In this document: one piece after another, positions 14,743 through 21,965 of the stretch
Position numbering within the stretch: position 1 is the stretch's first letter
How the letters are laid out: every line of letters starts with the position of its first letter
From: Deltaproteobacteria bacterium
GTDB taxonomy: Bacteria; Bdellovibrionota_F; JAHFAK01
Direction of reading: 5' to 3'
DNA: 24,050 bases
NCBI GenBank assembly: GCA_023250585.1
Contig: JAHFAK010000020.1
Location: 1-24,050 of the forward strand
Notes under the pieces: generated by a model
What the model saw: the letters and a program-made list of their open reading frames with translations, nothing else
What the model was told of the DNA's origin: nothing
Database searches by the model: none
Position numbers and translations under genes: made by a program

Positions 14743-14898
14743 GTAATGGTTCAGTTAATCGAGTGAGTTAGGGAGTAGGCATATTACAAAAAAGTATTCC
14801 TATCGACGTCGCTTCCATAATACTATTAAGAACAGACAGCGCGCTCGATAGGAATACTTTTTTGTAATATGCCTACTCCCTAATAACTGAAGCATTAC
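14743..14898 (+). mobile_element. Family-1 MITE-like palindromic element, copy B, with target-site duplication
   Basis: The ends GTAATGGTTCAGTTA (14743-14757) and TAACTGAAGCATTAC (14884-14898) are inverted repeats with one mismatch. 14768-14806 and 14845-14883 are a perfect 39-bp inverted repeat around a 38-nt loop (14807-14844). The 8-bp direct repeat TATATCTC (14735-14742, 14899-14906) is a target duplication. As in copy A, the left end carries an extra 10 bp (ATCGAGTGAG) that the right end lacks. The loop, however, is the reverse complement of the loop in copy A. It lies between tmk and the NRAMP-like gene. Confidence 0.88.
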
Positions 14899-14942
14899 TA
14901 TATCTCCTCTCTAATCATTGATAGATTACATTTTAAGTATAT

Positions 14943-16175
14943 ATGGCGTTATTTAGAAACATTCTTATCTTTTTTTCGGTACTTGGCCCATCACTCATTA
15001 CGACTATGGCCGGCAATGATGGGGGCGGTATTGTTACGTATTCTCTTGGCGGAGCGAAACTTGGCTATGCAGTGCTTATCATCTTGCCATTTTTGACAAT
15101 CCTTTATGGTATTACTCAAGAAATGGGATCTCGAATTGCTATTGTTACGGGCAAAGGATTAGGTGATTTGATTCGAGAATCATTTGGATTACGCACTTCT
15201 TTTGTTATTTTCGTTTTGCTTCTTGTTGCTAATTTTGGAACGTTACTTACAAACGTCGCTGCTCTAAAAACTTCGAGCCAAATGCTTGGTATTCCTGCGA
15301 CTCCGTTCATTATTTTTATGATTATTGTATGCTTTAAGCTTGTCACTATTACCAAATATGAAAAAAGTCAGAAAATATTTTTGACGGGAATTATTTTTTA
15401 TCTCGCGTATGTTTTTTCCGCCATCCAAGCAAAGCCAGATTGGAGCAAAGCAGTGACGAGTTTAGTCGTCCCCGATGGCAGTATTTTTTCAAAAGAGTCT
15501 CTTATTCTTCTCATTGCTCTTTTAGGAACAACAATTACGCCATGGGGACAGTTTTTTGTACAAAGCTACATGAAAGATAAAAATGTTCCCGTACGAAAAT
15601 TGCCTTTTGCAAAACTTGAAGCATATCTTGGGGCAGTTACATCTAATGTATTCACCTTCTTTATGATCGTTGCGACTGCAGCCACACTTTTTATTCATCA
15701 TATTCCGCTTAACTCGGGGGAACAAGCCGCTTTGGCGATCAAACCATTTGCGGGGAGTTTCGCGAGCCTTTTATTTTCACTTGGTCTTGTGAATGCTTCA
15801 ATCATTGGTATGATTGTTGTGTCTCTAACATCCGCTTATGCATTTACCGAATTCTTCGGATTTGCGGGATCACTCGATGATCCCTATTCGAAGGGTAAAA
15901 TATTCTATGGTATTTTTCTTTTTAATCTCATGCTTGCCGCGCTTCTTGTCATTACTCCATTTTTTCCGTTGTTCGACATTGTCCTCTACACGCAATCATT
16001 AAATGGTATACTTCTTCCCATTTTTTTCTATTTCATCCTTAAAATTGTAAACAATAGTGAGCTCATGGGGAAGCATACCAATAGTAGATTTTACAATGTT
16101 TTCGCCATTGTTTCTTCGCTCTTGATTATTGTTGCATCAGCTGTTGCGATTATTACGGGATTTGTAGCGGTATAG
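14943..16175 (+). CDS. NRAMP-like divalent metal transporter
   Basis: This 410-residue protein has 11 or so membrane segments and the NRAMP-like first helix GPSLITTMAGNDGGGIVTYS. The metal-binding motif is unusual: canonical NRAMP has DPGN in helix 1 and MPH in helix 6, while here helix 1 has D26-Gly-Gly-Gly and the helix 6 region reads GMIVVSLTSAYAFTEFFG. The TPWGQFFVQSYMKD segment matches related distant NRAMP members. Import of Mn, Fe or another divalent ion driven by protons is the family role; the actual ion is open. The ATG at 14943 has no Shine-Dalgarno site. A 14-bp palindrome (16179-16192) just after the stop may help end transcripts between this gene and the convergent one. Confidence 0.82.
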   Translation: MALFRNILIFFSVLGPSLITTMAGNDGGGIVTYSLGGAKLGYAVLIILPFLTILYGITQEMGSRIAIVTGKGLGDLIRESFGLRTSFVIFVLLLVANFGTLLTNVAALKTSSQMLGIPATPFIIFMIIVCFKLVTITKYEKSQKIFLTGIIFYLAYVFSAIQAKPDWSKAVTSLVVPDGSIFSKESLILLIALLGTTITPWGQFFVQSYMKDKNVPVRKLPFAKLEAYLGAVTSNVFTFFMIVATAATLFIHHIPLNSGEQAALAIKPFAGSFASLLFSLGLVNASIIGMIVVSLTSAYAFTEFFGFAGSLDDPYSKGKIFYGIFLFNLMLAALLVITPFFPLFDIVLYTQSLNGILLPIFFYFILKIVNNSELMGKHTNSRFYNVFAIVSSLLIIVASAVAIITGFVAV

Positions 16176-16213
16176 AAAAAATCTTAAGATTTGCTGCTCC
16201 ATGCCTTGTATAT

Positions 16214-18187
16214 TCATTTTGGAAGAGCCGGTATTTTTTCTCGTATCTTTGGTATTCCTACTTTAAGTCCTCCATGAGTAAGCAGTGAAAGAGCCGGTAT
16301 AACTAACAAGGAGAGGCCTTGATCTTTTATACGAAACTCCTTCCTTTGATAGCGAGCTAAGAGATACTCTGAAAGAAAAACTGTTCCCATATCAACTGTA
16401 GCATAAGTCAGCATCCGGCCTCCAGTCTTTCCGGCAAGCAATGCTATGAGGCGTAAGTCTGCAAATTTAGCAAAAATCGCTCCCAGTCCGAAGTCAGAAA
16501 CGAGAGTAGTGATAACAGATTCAGGAATAAGACGTATCAATTGCGCTTTATTTTCTTTCGCTCGTTCTTCAGTATATGCTTCTTTAAGTGTATTAAAGAC
16601 CGGAAGACTCAATGTCCTTTGTGCAAGGTCAAAATAGCCAAGCTTTTTGAGTCCTTCAATGACGCCTTGAGTGGTTTTAATAAACTTTTCTATATCATCA
16701 TGGATTTGAATTTTACCAGTCAGTGAATCAAAAATTTTTTGATTCACTATACCTATGTCTAATTGCTGTTTATATGCCTCTTCTAGTTCTTTATCGAGTG
16801 TTTGTGTAAGGCTCGTAAAATCAATAGTATCCAATATTTTTTCAGCAAAAAGGTCTTGAAGATATTTATGGAGTAAGTGATAGAGAGAAAATGTATACAT
16901 AACTTTTTCAGTTTTATAATAAGGACAATTTTCGTCCGTTTCTCGACTACAGAGATTCGCCTCGTTTCCTTGTAATTGATCAATGACAACGTTATGTAAT
17001 ACTTCGAGTCCATTATGAAAAAAAATTGTATCGATGACCGGTGATGGCTGTTGTGTATCTTCTTTTACCACATGTAACTCAACGAAGATTATGTAACTTC
17101 GAGGTTTGCAGGTAATATTTCCATAAACATTAATATTTTGTATTGCTTTAACAATTAAGTCCCACGATGCCTGAGTTCCTCCGGGAACTTCATGTGCTAC
17201 AAAAAAATTATCTAAGGTTCCATCATTCTTACATACAGCATACGTGAATTGTTTTTTTTTAACATCAAAATATTGTTTTGCTTCTTCTTCCGAGATACTA
17301 AGCACAATAGGCGCAATATAGAGATGAGGTTCATTGATCGATACTACGGAACTAACCCTATGTGTTTCAATCGGTGTGTGAAGAATAAATCCTCCTTCGA
17401 TAGTATCTTTTCCATCCCAATTTCCACTAAAGCTTGCTATAGTATCCATTCGTTGTTGTTCACTTTCTGGAATAGAAAAACGCAAGGGGAATGACATAAT
17501 GAAGTAGGGAAGAACATTGTCGCCAAACATGGCCTTTGCACTGACGTCTACGTCGGTTTCTTCTGGTATATCATGGTTCATGGAGCGTAGTTGTCCCTTC
17601 ACAAGATGTGTTGATTCGTATAGTGAACCATTTTGTGCTTCTATAGGTTCATTCTGCGTGAGTTCCAGATTTAATTCAATCTGATCTTCTTTATCACAAC
17701 GCTCTACAATAGTCTTTTCCGGACATTCGCACTGTAGATGAGCCTTTGTAAATTTTTGAGCATAACGATCACGTGCGCACCATGTTCCAACGAGTTTCTT
17801 AATATCATACTGTGCATAAACAATTTTTACTGCTGGTTGTTTTATTGGCTGTTCAATGACCTCTTTTACCTCTTTTTTTGGAGGCGCTTTTAGTTGGGAT
17901 GCTGATTTTATTGGCGTTTTTTTAGATTCTTTCTTTTTCGTACTTTTTAAGGAACGTGGCTTTGTAACTTCTGGGTTCTTGTTTGTTACTTTTTTCTTCG
18001 TAGGCTTTGCAGTAGTTGTTTTCTTTGATTTTGGTTTTGATTGAGATTGTGTCTTCGCTTGAGTTTTTTTAAGCGATTTGGTTTTTTCTTTTGGAAAGAA
18101 GCTTTGTGCGAAGATTTGATTATTCAAAAGAAGTAGAAAAAGTAGATATACGAGAGTAGAGAATATTTTCTTTTGTCGAAGGGTCAT
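16214..18187 (-). CDS. Large secreted protein with Lys/Thr-rich linker, function unknown
   Basis: The 657-residue protein is not recognised. Residues 1-27 form a signal peptide (VYLLFLLLLNNQIFA with an AxA-type cleavage site). Residues about 33-118 are low-complexity and highly basic (repeats of Lys, Ser, Thr, Pro such as KKTTTAKPTKKK), likely an extended linker that could touch peptidoglycan or the acidic cell envelope. Residues 125-450 form a folded ectodomain with several cysteines in a WCARDR...CECPEKTIVERCD cluster. The C-terminal 150 residues are helical with hydrophobic stretches (LRLIALLAG, LLVIPALSLL). It is monocistronic, convergent with the NRAMP-like gene. An envelope role is inferred from the signal peptide and linker only. 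Confidence 0.72.
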   Translation of the reverse strand: MTLRQKKIFSTLVYLLFLLLLNNQIFAQSFFPKEKTKSLKKTQAKTQSQSKPKSKKTTTAKPTKKKVTNKNPEVTKPRSLKSTKKKESKKTPIKSASQLKAPPKKEVKEVIEQPIKQPAVKIVYAQYDIKKLVGTWCARDRYAQKFTKAHLQCECPEKTIVERCDKEDQIELNLELTQNEPIEAQNGSLYESTHLVKGQLRSMNHDIPEETDVDVSAKAMFGDNVLPYFIMSFPLRFSIPESEQQRMDTIASFSGNWDGKDTIEGGFILHTPIETHRVSSVVSINEPHLYIAPIVLSISEEEAKQYFDVKKKQFTYAVCKNDGTLDNFFVAHEVPGGTQASWDLIVKAIQNINVYGNITCKPRSYIIFVELHVVKEDTQQPSPVIDTIFFHNGLEVLHNVVIDQLQGNEANLCSRETDENCPYYKTEKVMYTFSLYHLLHKYLQDLFAEKILDTIDFTSLTQTLDKELEEAYKQQLDIGIVNQKIFDSLTGKIQIHDDIEKFIKTTQGVIEGLKKLGYFDLAQRTLSLPVFNTLKEAYTEERAKENKAQLIRLIPESVITTLVSDFGLGAIFAKFADLRLIALLAGKTGGRMLTYATVDMGTVFLSEYLLARYQRKEFRIKDQGLSLLVIPALSLLTHGGLKVGIPKIREKIPALPK

Positions 18188-18225
18188 GCGTTATTCTAAC
18201 TTTCTATGGTTGGGTGTATCTTGTT

Positions 18226-18247
18226 CCCCATTACTAATGGAGCTTAG
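18226..18247 (-). repeat. Degenerate solo end of family-1 element
   Basis: On the minus strand it reads CTAAGCTCCATTAGTAATGG, close to the end at 1779-1814 (GTAAGCTCCGTTAATGGG) with a 3-nt insertion. It lies upstream of the secreted protein gene. Confidence 0.4.
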
Positions 18248-18309
18248 TAGCTATCTTCATACTGTATGTTTAAGGTAGTTTTCTTTGTCAAGGCCAAACT
18301 TATTCCCAA

Positions 18310-18359
18310 GGGGGTGGTTCGGTTAATGGGGTGAGGTAAGATAAAGAGTAGGCACGTGC
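18310..18359 (+). repeat. Solo left end of family-1 element abutting the rpsT promoter
   Basis: GGTGGTTCGGTTAATGGGGT, then GAGGTAAG and, after a few bases, GAGTAGGCACGTGC follow the left end of copies A and B (GGTTCAGTTAAT, GTGAGTTAGGGAGTAGGCAT). The palindromic arms are absent. The match stops exactly where the TTGACA box of the rpsT promoter begins. Confidence 0.6.
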
Positions 18360-18389
18360 TTGACAAACGCAATAGTTCTGTATTAGACA
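18360..18389 (+). promoter_or_regulatory. Promoter of rpsT
   Basis: A perfect TTGACA (18360-18365) is followed by a TATTAGACA region. TTAGAC (18383-18388) has the ideal 17-bp spacing, and TAGACA (18384-18389) is one base off. The leader to the ATG at 18416 is about 20-25 nt and contains AAGGAG (18406-18411). Confidence 0.55.
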
Positions 18390-18415
18390 TGACTTTTGTT
18401 AAAATAAGGAGACTT

Positions 18416-18688
18416 ATGGCAAATATAGAATCAGCGATTAAAAGGGCACGTCAGAATGTAAAAAAGGCAGCTCATAATCGTAAGTATAAAACAACAGCCA
18501 AAGAAAGCATAAAAAATGTTACGAAGGCTATTTCTTCAGGGAAAAAAGACGACGTAACGATGCTTCTCAATGTATCAAAGAAAAATATTTTAAGTAGCGC
18601 ATCAAAAGGCATTATTCATAAAAAAACTGCTGCTCGTAAAATTTCCCGCCTTCAGAGAAAAGTTAATTCATTTTTGAAAACTGCTTAG
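18416..18688 (+). CDS. rpsT: 30S ribosomal protein S20
   Basis: The 90-residue basic protein starts MANIESAIKRARQNVKKAAH, with the family's Arg/Lys-rich N-terminus, and ends SRLQRKVNSFLKTA. S20 binds 16S rRNA early in assembly of the small subunit. I chose the ATG at 18416 because AAGGAG lies 4 bp upstream and the family starts with MANxxSAxKR; an in-frame ATG at 18356 would add 20 residues and covers the promoter. The three-helix-bundle pattern is intact. Its 3' end overlaps the convergent holA by 26 bp, so the two transcripts are partly antisense. A family-1 repeat end touches its promoter. Confidence 0.96.
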   Translation: MANIESAIKRARQNVKKAAHNRKYKTTAKESIKNVTKAISSGKKDDVTMLLNVSKKNILSSASKGIIHKKTAARKISRLQRKVNSFLKTA

Positions 18689-19688
18689 TCGCGCAGATTT
18701 TTCTCATTATCTCGGTCATCATTATTTTTGGATTTATTCTCGATGTTTTTAATTGTGAATCTATAAAAGATAATTCTGCAAAAATGTTTTCCAATTCCGG
18801 TACTGAAAAATTTTTCAAAGCTTCAAGAAATTTTTTTTGAAAAAATGCATTGATTTTTAATTTTTCGCAAATGACTTTTTGCTGTAGCCCTTCGGCTGCA
18901 TAGAGTTGTCCCAATACTATTTGATACAATGCCCGATACATCATGGTCATGATATAAAGCGGAGCTTCTTTTTGATCGAGTAATTTATTGAAATAAAAAA
19001 TTGATGCCTTTAAATCTTTTTTTGTAAGCGCATCGGTAAATTCAAAAATGCTTACTGTTTTTGAGTTACTGATAAGCGTTTCTATATCTTTAACTTCAAT
19101 TGTTGCTTGGTCTTTTATAAAACAGGCAATTTTTTCAATTTCTTTATCGAGTCGTCCGAGCTCTACACCTATTTGTGTACGCAGAAATTCAATTGCTTTT
19201 GGAGAAATCTTTTTTTTATGTTTTTTTGCAATAGAGATAATCCATGGAGAAAGCTGTGACTCATAAGGGTTAGCTAGTTTATATGCTTTATAGTTTTCTT
19301 TTGGTAATGAGGATACAAAACGAAATTTTATAGCATTTTCAGCGATCAAAATAAGTAATAAGCCTTTAGAGGGATTCTCAATGAAACTTTGTACTATTTC
19401 AAAAATTTCTTTCGAAGCTTTTTCCATTTCATGAATAATAATGAGTTTATGCTCTGAATTAATGGGATAGCTTCTGAGTGATGTATGCAACTCATTACTT
19501 TCAAGAGTTTCAGCGTTAAATTCTTCGAGATTAAAAACGAGTGTATCAGCAGAAAGAACTCGTTTTTTTAGTATATGTATACATTCTTCGCGAATATACA
19601 AAGAATCTCCAGAAAAAATAAATGTCGAAGGCAATGCTGCCGAGGCGAGTTGAGTAAGGTCTTCTAGGTAGAAATTTTTGAAAGCCAT
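18663..19688 (-). CDS. holA: DNA polymerase III delta subunit
   Basis: This 341-residue protein has the delta-subunit layout: an N-terminal ATPase-like fold without a working P-loop (TFIFSGDSLYIREECIHILK), a middle region with SPWIISIAKKHKKKISPKA and AIEFLRTQIGVELGRLDKEI, and a helical C-terminal collar part (KDLKASIFYFNKLLDQKEAP, LYIMTMMYRALYQIVLGQLY). Delta opens the beta clamp; delta' is encoded at 13181. The rpsT-holA neighbourhood is common in bacteria, here convergent with a 26-bp overlap of the coding ends. No Shine-Dalgarno site is seen before the ATG at 19688. Confidence 0.92.
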   Translation of the reverse strand: MAFKNFYLEDLTQLASAALPSTFIFSGDSLYIREECIHILKKRVLSADTLVFNLEEFNAETLESNELHTSLRSYPINSEHKLIIIHEMEKASKEIFEIVQSFIENPSKGLLLILIAENAIKFRFVSSLPKENYKAYKLANPYESQLSPWIISIAKKHKKKISPKAIEFLRTQIGVELGRLDKEIEKIACFIKDQATIEVKDIETLISNSKTVSIFEFTDALTKKDLKASIFYFNKLLDQKEAPLYIMTMMYRALYQIVLGQLYAAEGLQQKVICEKLKINAFFQKKFLEALKNFSVPELENIFAELSFIDSQLKTSRINPKIMMTEIMRKICATKQFSKMN

Positions 19689-19757
19689 AATAGTTTATTT
19701 ACTTTTTATTCTTTGAACACTAAAATACATACATTTGGTAATGTAAAGAGTAAAATT

Positions 19758-20507
19758 ATGAAACAGATAGTGTCATCCCCGCGAAAGCGGGGATCCAGTC
19801 TTAATAAATTTTGTTTCTGGATTCCCGCCTTCGCGGGAATAACACCGCTCAGGAATTTCTTTCCGCTATTATCTATTTTCTTTTTTTTGTTACATTCTGA
19901 AGGATTCTCATATGAGTTACTGTTCCCAAACAAAGTAATTCACCTTGCATTTGCTGAAAAAATTGCCGCATCCAATAGTTGGGAAGAAGAGTTTGAAGAT
20001 GCAGCTCAGAAAAAGAATCCTGATAAAAAATCTCCCGATAAACAACCTTCAGAGACCGGAAAGAAGAATCAGCCCGATGATAATCTCACCGAAAAGATTT
20101 ATGAAACCCAATCTCGATTAGCGGTTCCTGAAAAGTCAGTGTATCTTGCATCAATACTTTCGCTCTTTGTTGGATTTGGATTGGGCAATTTTTATGCGGA
20201 AGATCCTTTCCCTGGATATATTGCTATGATTACCGAACTTGTCGGCGTTGCGGTTCTTGCTGCGGGGATTGGTACCTATTACTACGAAGAAGATACAAAC
20301 TTGTCTGATAATGTTATTGCCCCAAGCGAAGGACTTATGATTGGAGGAGGGGTGCTCTTTATTGGAATGAGACTCTATTCCACAATTAACGCCGGTTTTG
20401 CCGCACATGCCTATAATAAGCGCAACAGAATTAAAACACTCGGAGTTAATCCCTATTATCGAAGATATAATGGAAGCGATAGCATGGGTTTAGCTTTTAA
20501 CTTTTAA
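19758..20507 (+). CDS. Membrane protein with repeat-derived N-terminus (P13-like C-terminal half, tentative)
   Basis: The 249-residue protein starts at ATG 19758 with an AAAGAG site 7 bp before it; a TTG at 19713 is less likely. Residues 5-30 (SSPRKRGSSLNKFCFWIPAF then AGIT) are the translation of the palindromic repeat at 19770-19845. A hydrophobic signal segment follows (FFPLLSIFFFLLHSEGFSYE), then an acidic/Lys/Pro-rich linker (AAQKKNPDKKSPDKQPSETG), then a membrane half with three or four segments (ASILSLFVGFGLGNFYAED, AMITELVGVAVLAAGIGTYY, GLMIGGGVLFIGMRLYST). The C-terminal half recalls P13-like small membrane proteins, a weak resemblance. Its stop is 3 bp before atpZ, so it may share the F0 transcript. 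Confidence 0.7.
   Translation: MKQIVSSPRKRGSSLNKFCFWIPAFAGITPLRNFFPLLSIFFFLLHSEGFSYELLFPNKVIHLAFAEKIAASNSWEEEFEDAAQKKNPDKKSPDKQPSETGKKNQPDDNLTEKIYETQSRLAVPEKSVYLASILSLFVGFGLGNFYAEDPFPGYIAMITELVGVAVLAAGIGTYYYEEDTNLSDNVIAPSEGLMIGGGVLFIGMRLYSTINAGFAAHAYNKRNRIKTLGVNPYYRRYNGSDSMGLAFNF
19770..19845. repeat. Palindromic repeat inserted inside a coding region
   Basis: The arms 19770-19798 and 19817-19845 (GTGTCATCCCCGCG.. and ..CGCGGGAATAACAC) form an imperfect 29-bp inverted repeat, and each arm is its own hairpin (CCCCGCGAAAGCGGGG and TTCCCGCCTTCGCGGGAA). It shares the GTCATCCC...GGGATCCA ends with the repeat at 10-89. Read in frame it encodes the well-known repeat-type peptide SSPRKRGSS...WIPAFAG. 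It lies inside the open reading frame of the gene at 19758. Confidence 0.9.
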
Positions 20508-20510
20508 TGT

Positions 20511-20744
20511 ATGGATGATCGTTCTTCATGGTTTATCACGCTCGGACGACTTGCAGCTACAGGAATTGAAGTCGTCGCATGTGTTCTTGTCTGTCTTTTT
20601 ATTGGCTCAAAACTCGATGGCTACTTTTCTACATCTCCCATTTTTATATTGCTTTTTTCGCTATTTGGTTTAGGAGGAATGGTGAAAATTATTTTTTATA
20701 ACGTAGGCCAGTCCTCTAATAAAGGCGAAGAAGACAAGCAATGA
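20511..20744 (+). CDS. atpZ: AtpZ/AtpI family F0-associated protein
   Basis: This 77-residue protein has two membrane segments (about 17-34 and 42-62) and the family pattern FITLGRLAATGIEVVACVLV followed by CLFIGSKLDGYF, with the short LFGLGGMVKIIFY second helix. Such proteins precede the F0 genes in many bacteria and are thought to aid c-ring assembly or Mg uptake. It starts 3 bp after the gene at 19758 without a clear ribosome site, and its last codons overlap the next gene by ATGA. The role is inferred from family and position. Confidence 0.85.
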   Translation: MDDRSSWFITLGRLAATGIEVVACVLVCLFIGSKLDGYFSTSPIFILLFSLFGLGGMVKIIFYNVGQSSNKGEEDKQ

Positions 20745-21103
20745 TCAATGTAAAACGTATCCATATAATCAATAGCGTTCTGTATCTTTTATTTTTAATC
20801 ATCAGCGCTTTCTTTTCAAAACCCATTATTATCGGTATAGCTATTGGAGGAGCGCTTTCTGTCCTTAATTTTTTCTTTATAGAAACATTCATAGGGAAAT
20901 CATTCATAAACGATAAAAAAATAGGCTTGAAATTCTTTTTCTATTTCATTAAATTAACCGGACTTTTATCGCTTATATATGTTTCTATTGTGTATATAGA
21001 GCTTAACGCGATAGCCTTTGTGATAGGGTTATCGATACTTTTTATCTCAATAGTTTTTGAAAGTATTTTGAGGAGTTATAGTACAAATGCGGATTCAAAA
21101 TGA
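20741..21103 (+). CDS. ATP synthase subunit I-like protein
   Basis: The 120-residue protein has four hydrophobic segments (about 10-24, 27-48, 64-83 and 88-106). The pattern GIAIGGALSVLNFFFIETFI resembles ATP synthase protein I (ATP-synt_I), an assembly helper of the c-ring. It overlaps atpZ (ATGA). Its last codons GATTCAAAATGA, including the stop, lie in the inverted-repeat element 21082-21204, so the C-terminus has been rewritten by the element. No SD site is visible. The call rests on the helix pattern and position in the F0 cluster. Confidence 0.75.
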   Translation: MINVKRIHIINSVLYLLFLIISAFFSKPIIIGIAIGGALSVLNFFFIETFIGKSFINDKKIGLKFFFYFIKLTGLLSLIYVSIVYIELNAIAFVIGLSILFISIVFESILRSYSTNADSK

Positions 21104-21204
21104 TAACAAGGCGGCAAGGAGGAAGCGACGCAAGCGTATGTATATAATACGCTGAGGAGCTTCCGACGAAGCCAACGAAGTTAACGTTTGAATCCGCATT
21201 TGTA
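21082..21204. repeat. Family-2 palindromic element, copy C, inside the F0 operon
   Basis: The arms 21082-21099 (TACAAATGCGGATTCAAA) and 21187-21204 are a perfect 18-bp inverted repeat. The inner part is an imperfect hairpin (matching blocks TAAC, GGC, GGAAGC, GCGTAT). The core from ATTCAAA inward is, on the opposite strand, about 80% identical to the core at 23238-23360, but the outer 11 bp are different and are coding sequence of the upstream gene. No target duplication was found. It separates the atpI-like gene from atpB. Confidence 0.85.
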
Positions 21205-21216
21205 GAAAAAAAGATA

Positions 21217-21912
21217 ATGCATCACGGATTTAATTGGCTAAACATATTACCAGGATTTAATACATTATCCATCCCTGTGGCGGGTACAGTTTTTGTCTTC
21301 GCACTTATCGTTATTTTTACAATTGTATTTCGCGTAAGTCTTAAAAAAAATAAAAATCATATTGTTCCGACAGAAAAATGTACACTCCACAATATTTTTG
21401 AAATAGCATATGAAGGAATTATGAACCTTCTTAAAACTGTTATTGGGGAAAAAGAAGGACCGCATTTTTTCCCTCTTATTGGAGGAACATTTGTATTTAT
21501 TTTCCTTTCAAATCTTTTAGGTGTTATTCCAGGCTTTACGCCTCCAACCGATGCTCTTACTACAAATGCAGCCTGCGCGGTAGTGATATTTATAGCAACT
21601 CATTACTATGGAATTAAGGCTCATAAAGGCGGTTATATAAAACACTTTACCGGTCCTTTTTGGTGGCTTGCTGTTATTTTTGTTCCCATTGAAATTATTA
21701 GCCATCTAGCACGGCCTTTTTCTCTAACACTCAGACTATATGGAAATATGTTGGGTGATCATACCGTGCTGGGGATTTTTTCCGAGCTTGTTCCTTTAGT
21801 AGTTCCTATTGTTTTTTTGGCATTAGGTGTATTTGTTTCTTTTATACAAGCATTTATCTTTTCAATGCTTTCAATGCTGTATATTGGAAATGCGATAGCC
21901 CACGAACATTAA
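21217..21912 (+). CDS. atpB: F0F1 ATP synthase subunit a
   Basis: The 231-residue protein has about six membrane segments and the invariant Arg173 in SLTLRLYGNMLGDH, the residue that faces the c-ring acidic site. Other family parts are PHFFPLIGGTFVFIFLSNLL, GVIPGFTPPTDALTTNAA and the final helix pair VSFIQAFIFSMLSMLYIGNA. It forms the stator half-channels for ions. Only a weak purine stretch (AAAGATA) precedes the ATG, and the gene begins 13 bp after the palindromic element 21082-21204, which may affect its translation. Subunit c follows; b, delta and all F1 genes are absent from the window. Confidence 0.96.
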   Translation: MHHGFNWLNILPGFNTLSIPVAGTVFVFALIVIFTIVFRVSLKKNKNHIVPTEKCTLHNIFEIAYEGIMNLLKTVIGEKEGPHFFPLIGGTFVFIFLSNLLGVIPGFTPPTDALTTNAACAVVIFIATHYYGIKAHKGGYIKHFTGPFWWLAVIFVPIEIISHLARPFSLTLRLYGNMLGDHTVLGIFSELVPLVVPIVFLALGVFVSFIQAFIFSMLSMLYIGNAIAHEH

Positions 21913-21965
21913 AAGAATGCAGGTTGTTATATAGATTTTAACTAATTAATTATAAGGAGTGTAGA

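Noticed and set aside
17856-18044. A Phe/Val-rich plus-strand ORF
   Set aside because: It is the antisense reading of the Lys-rich linker of the secreted protein at 16214-18187.
18356-18415. N-terminal extension of S20
   Set aside because: The extension covers the TTGACA promoter box and ribosome site and does not resemble the family; the ATG at 18416 fits both.
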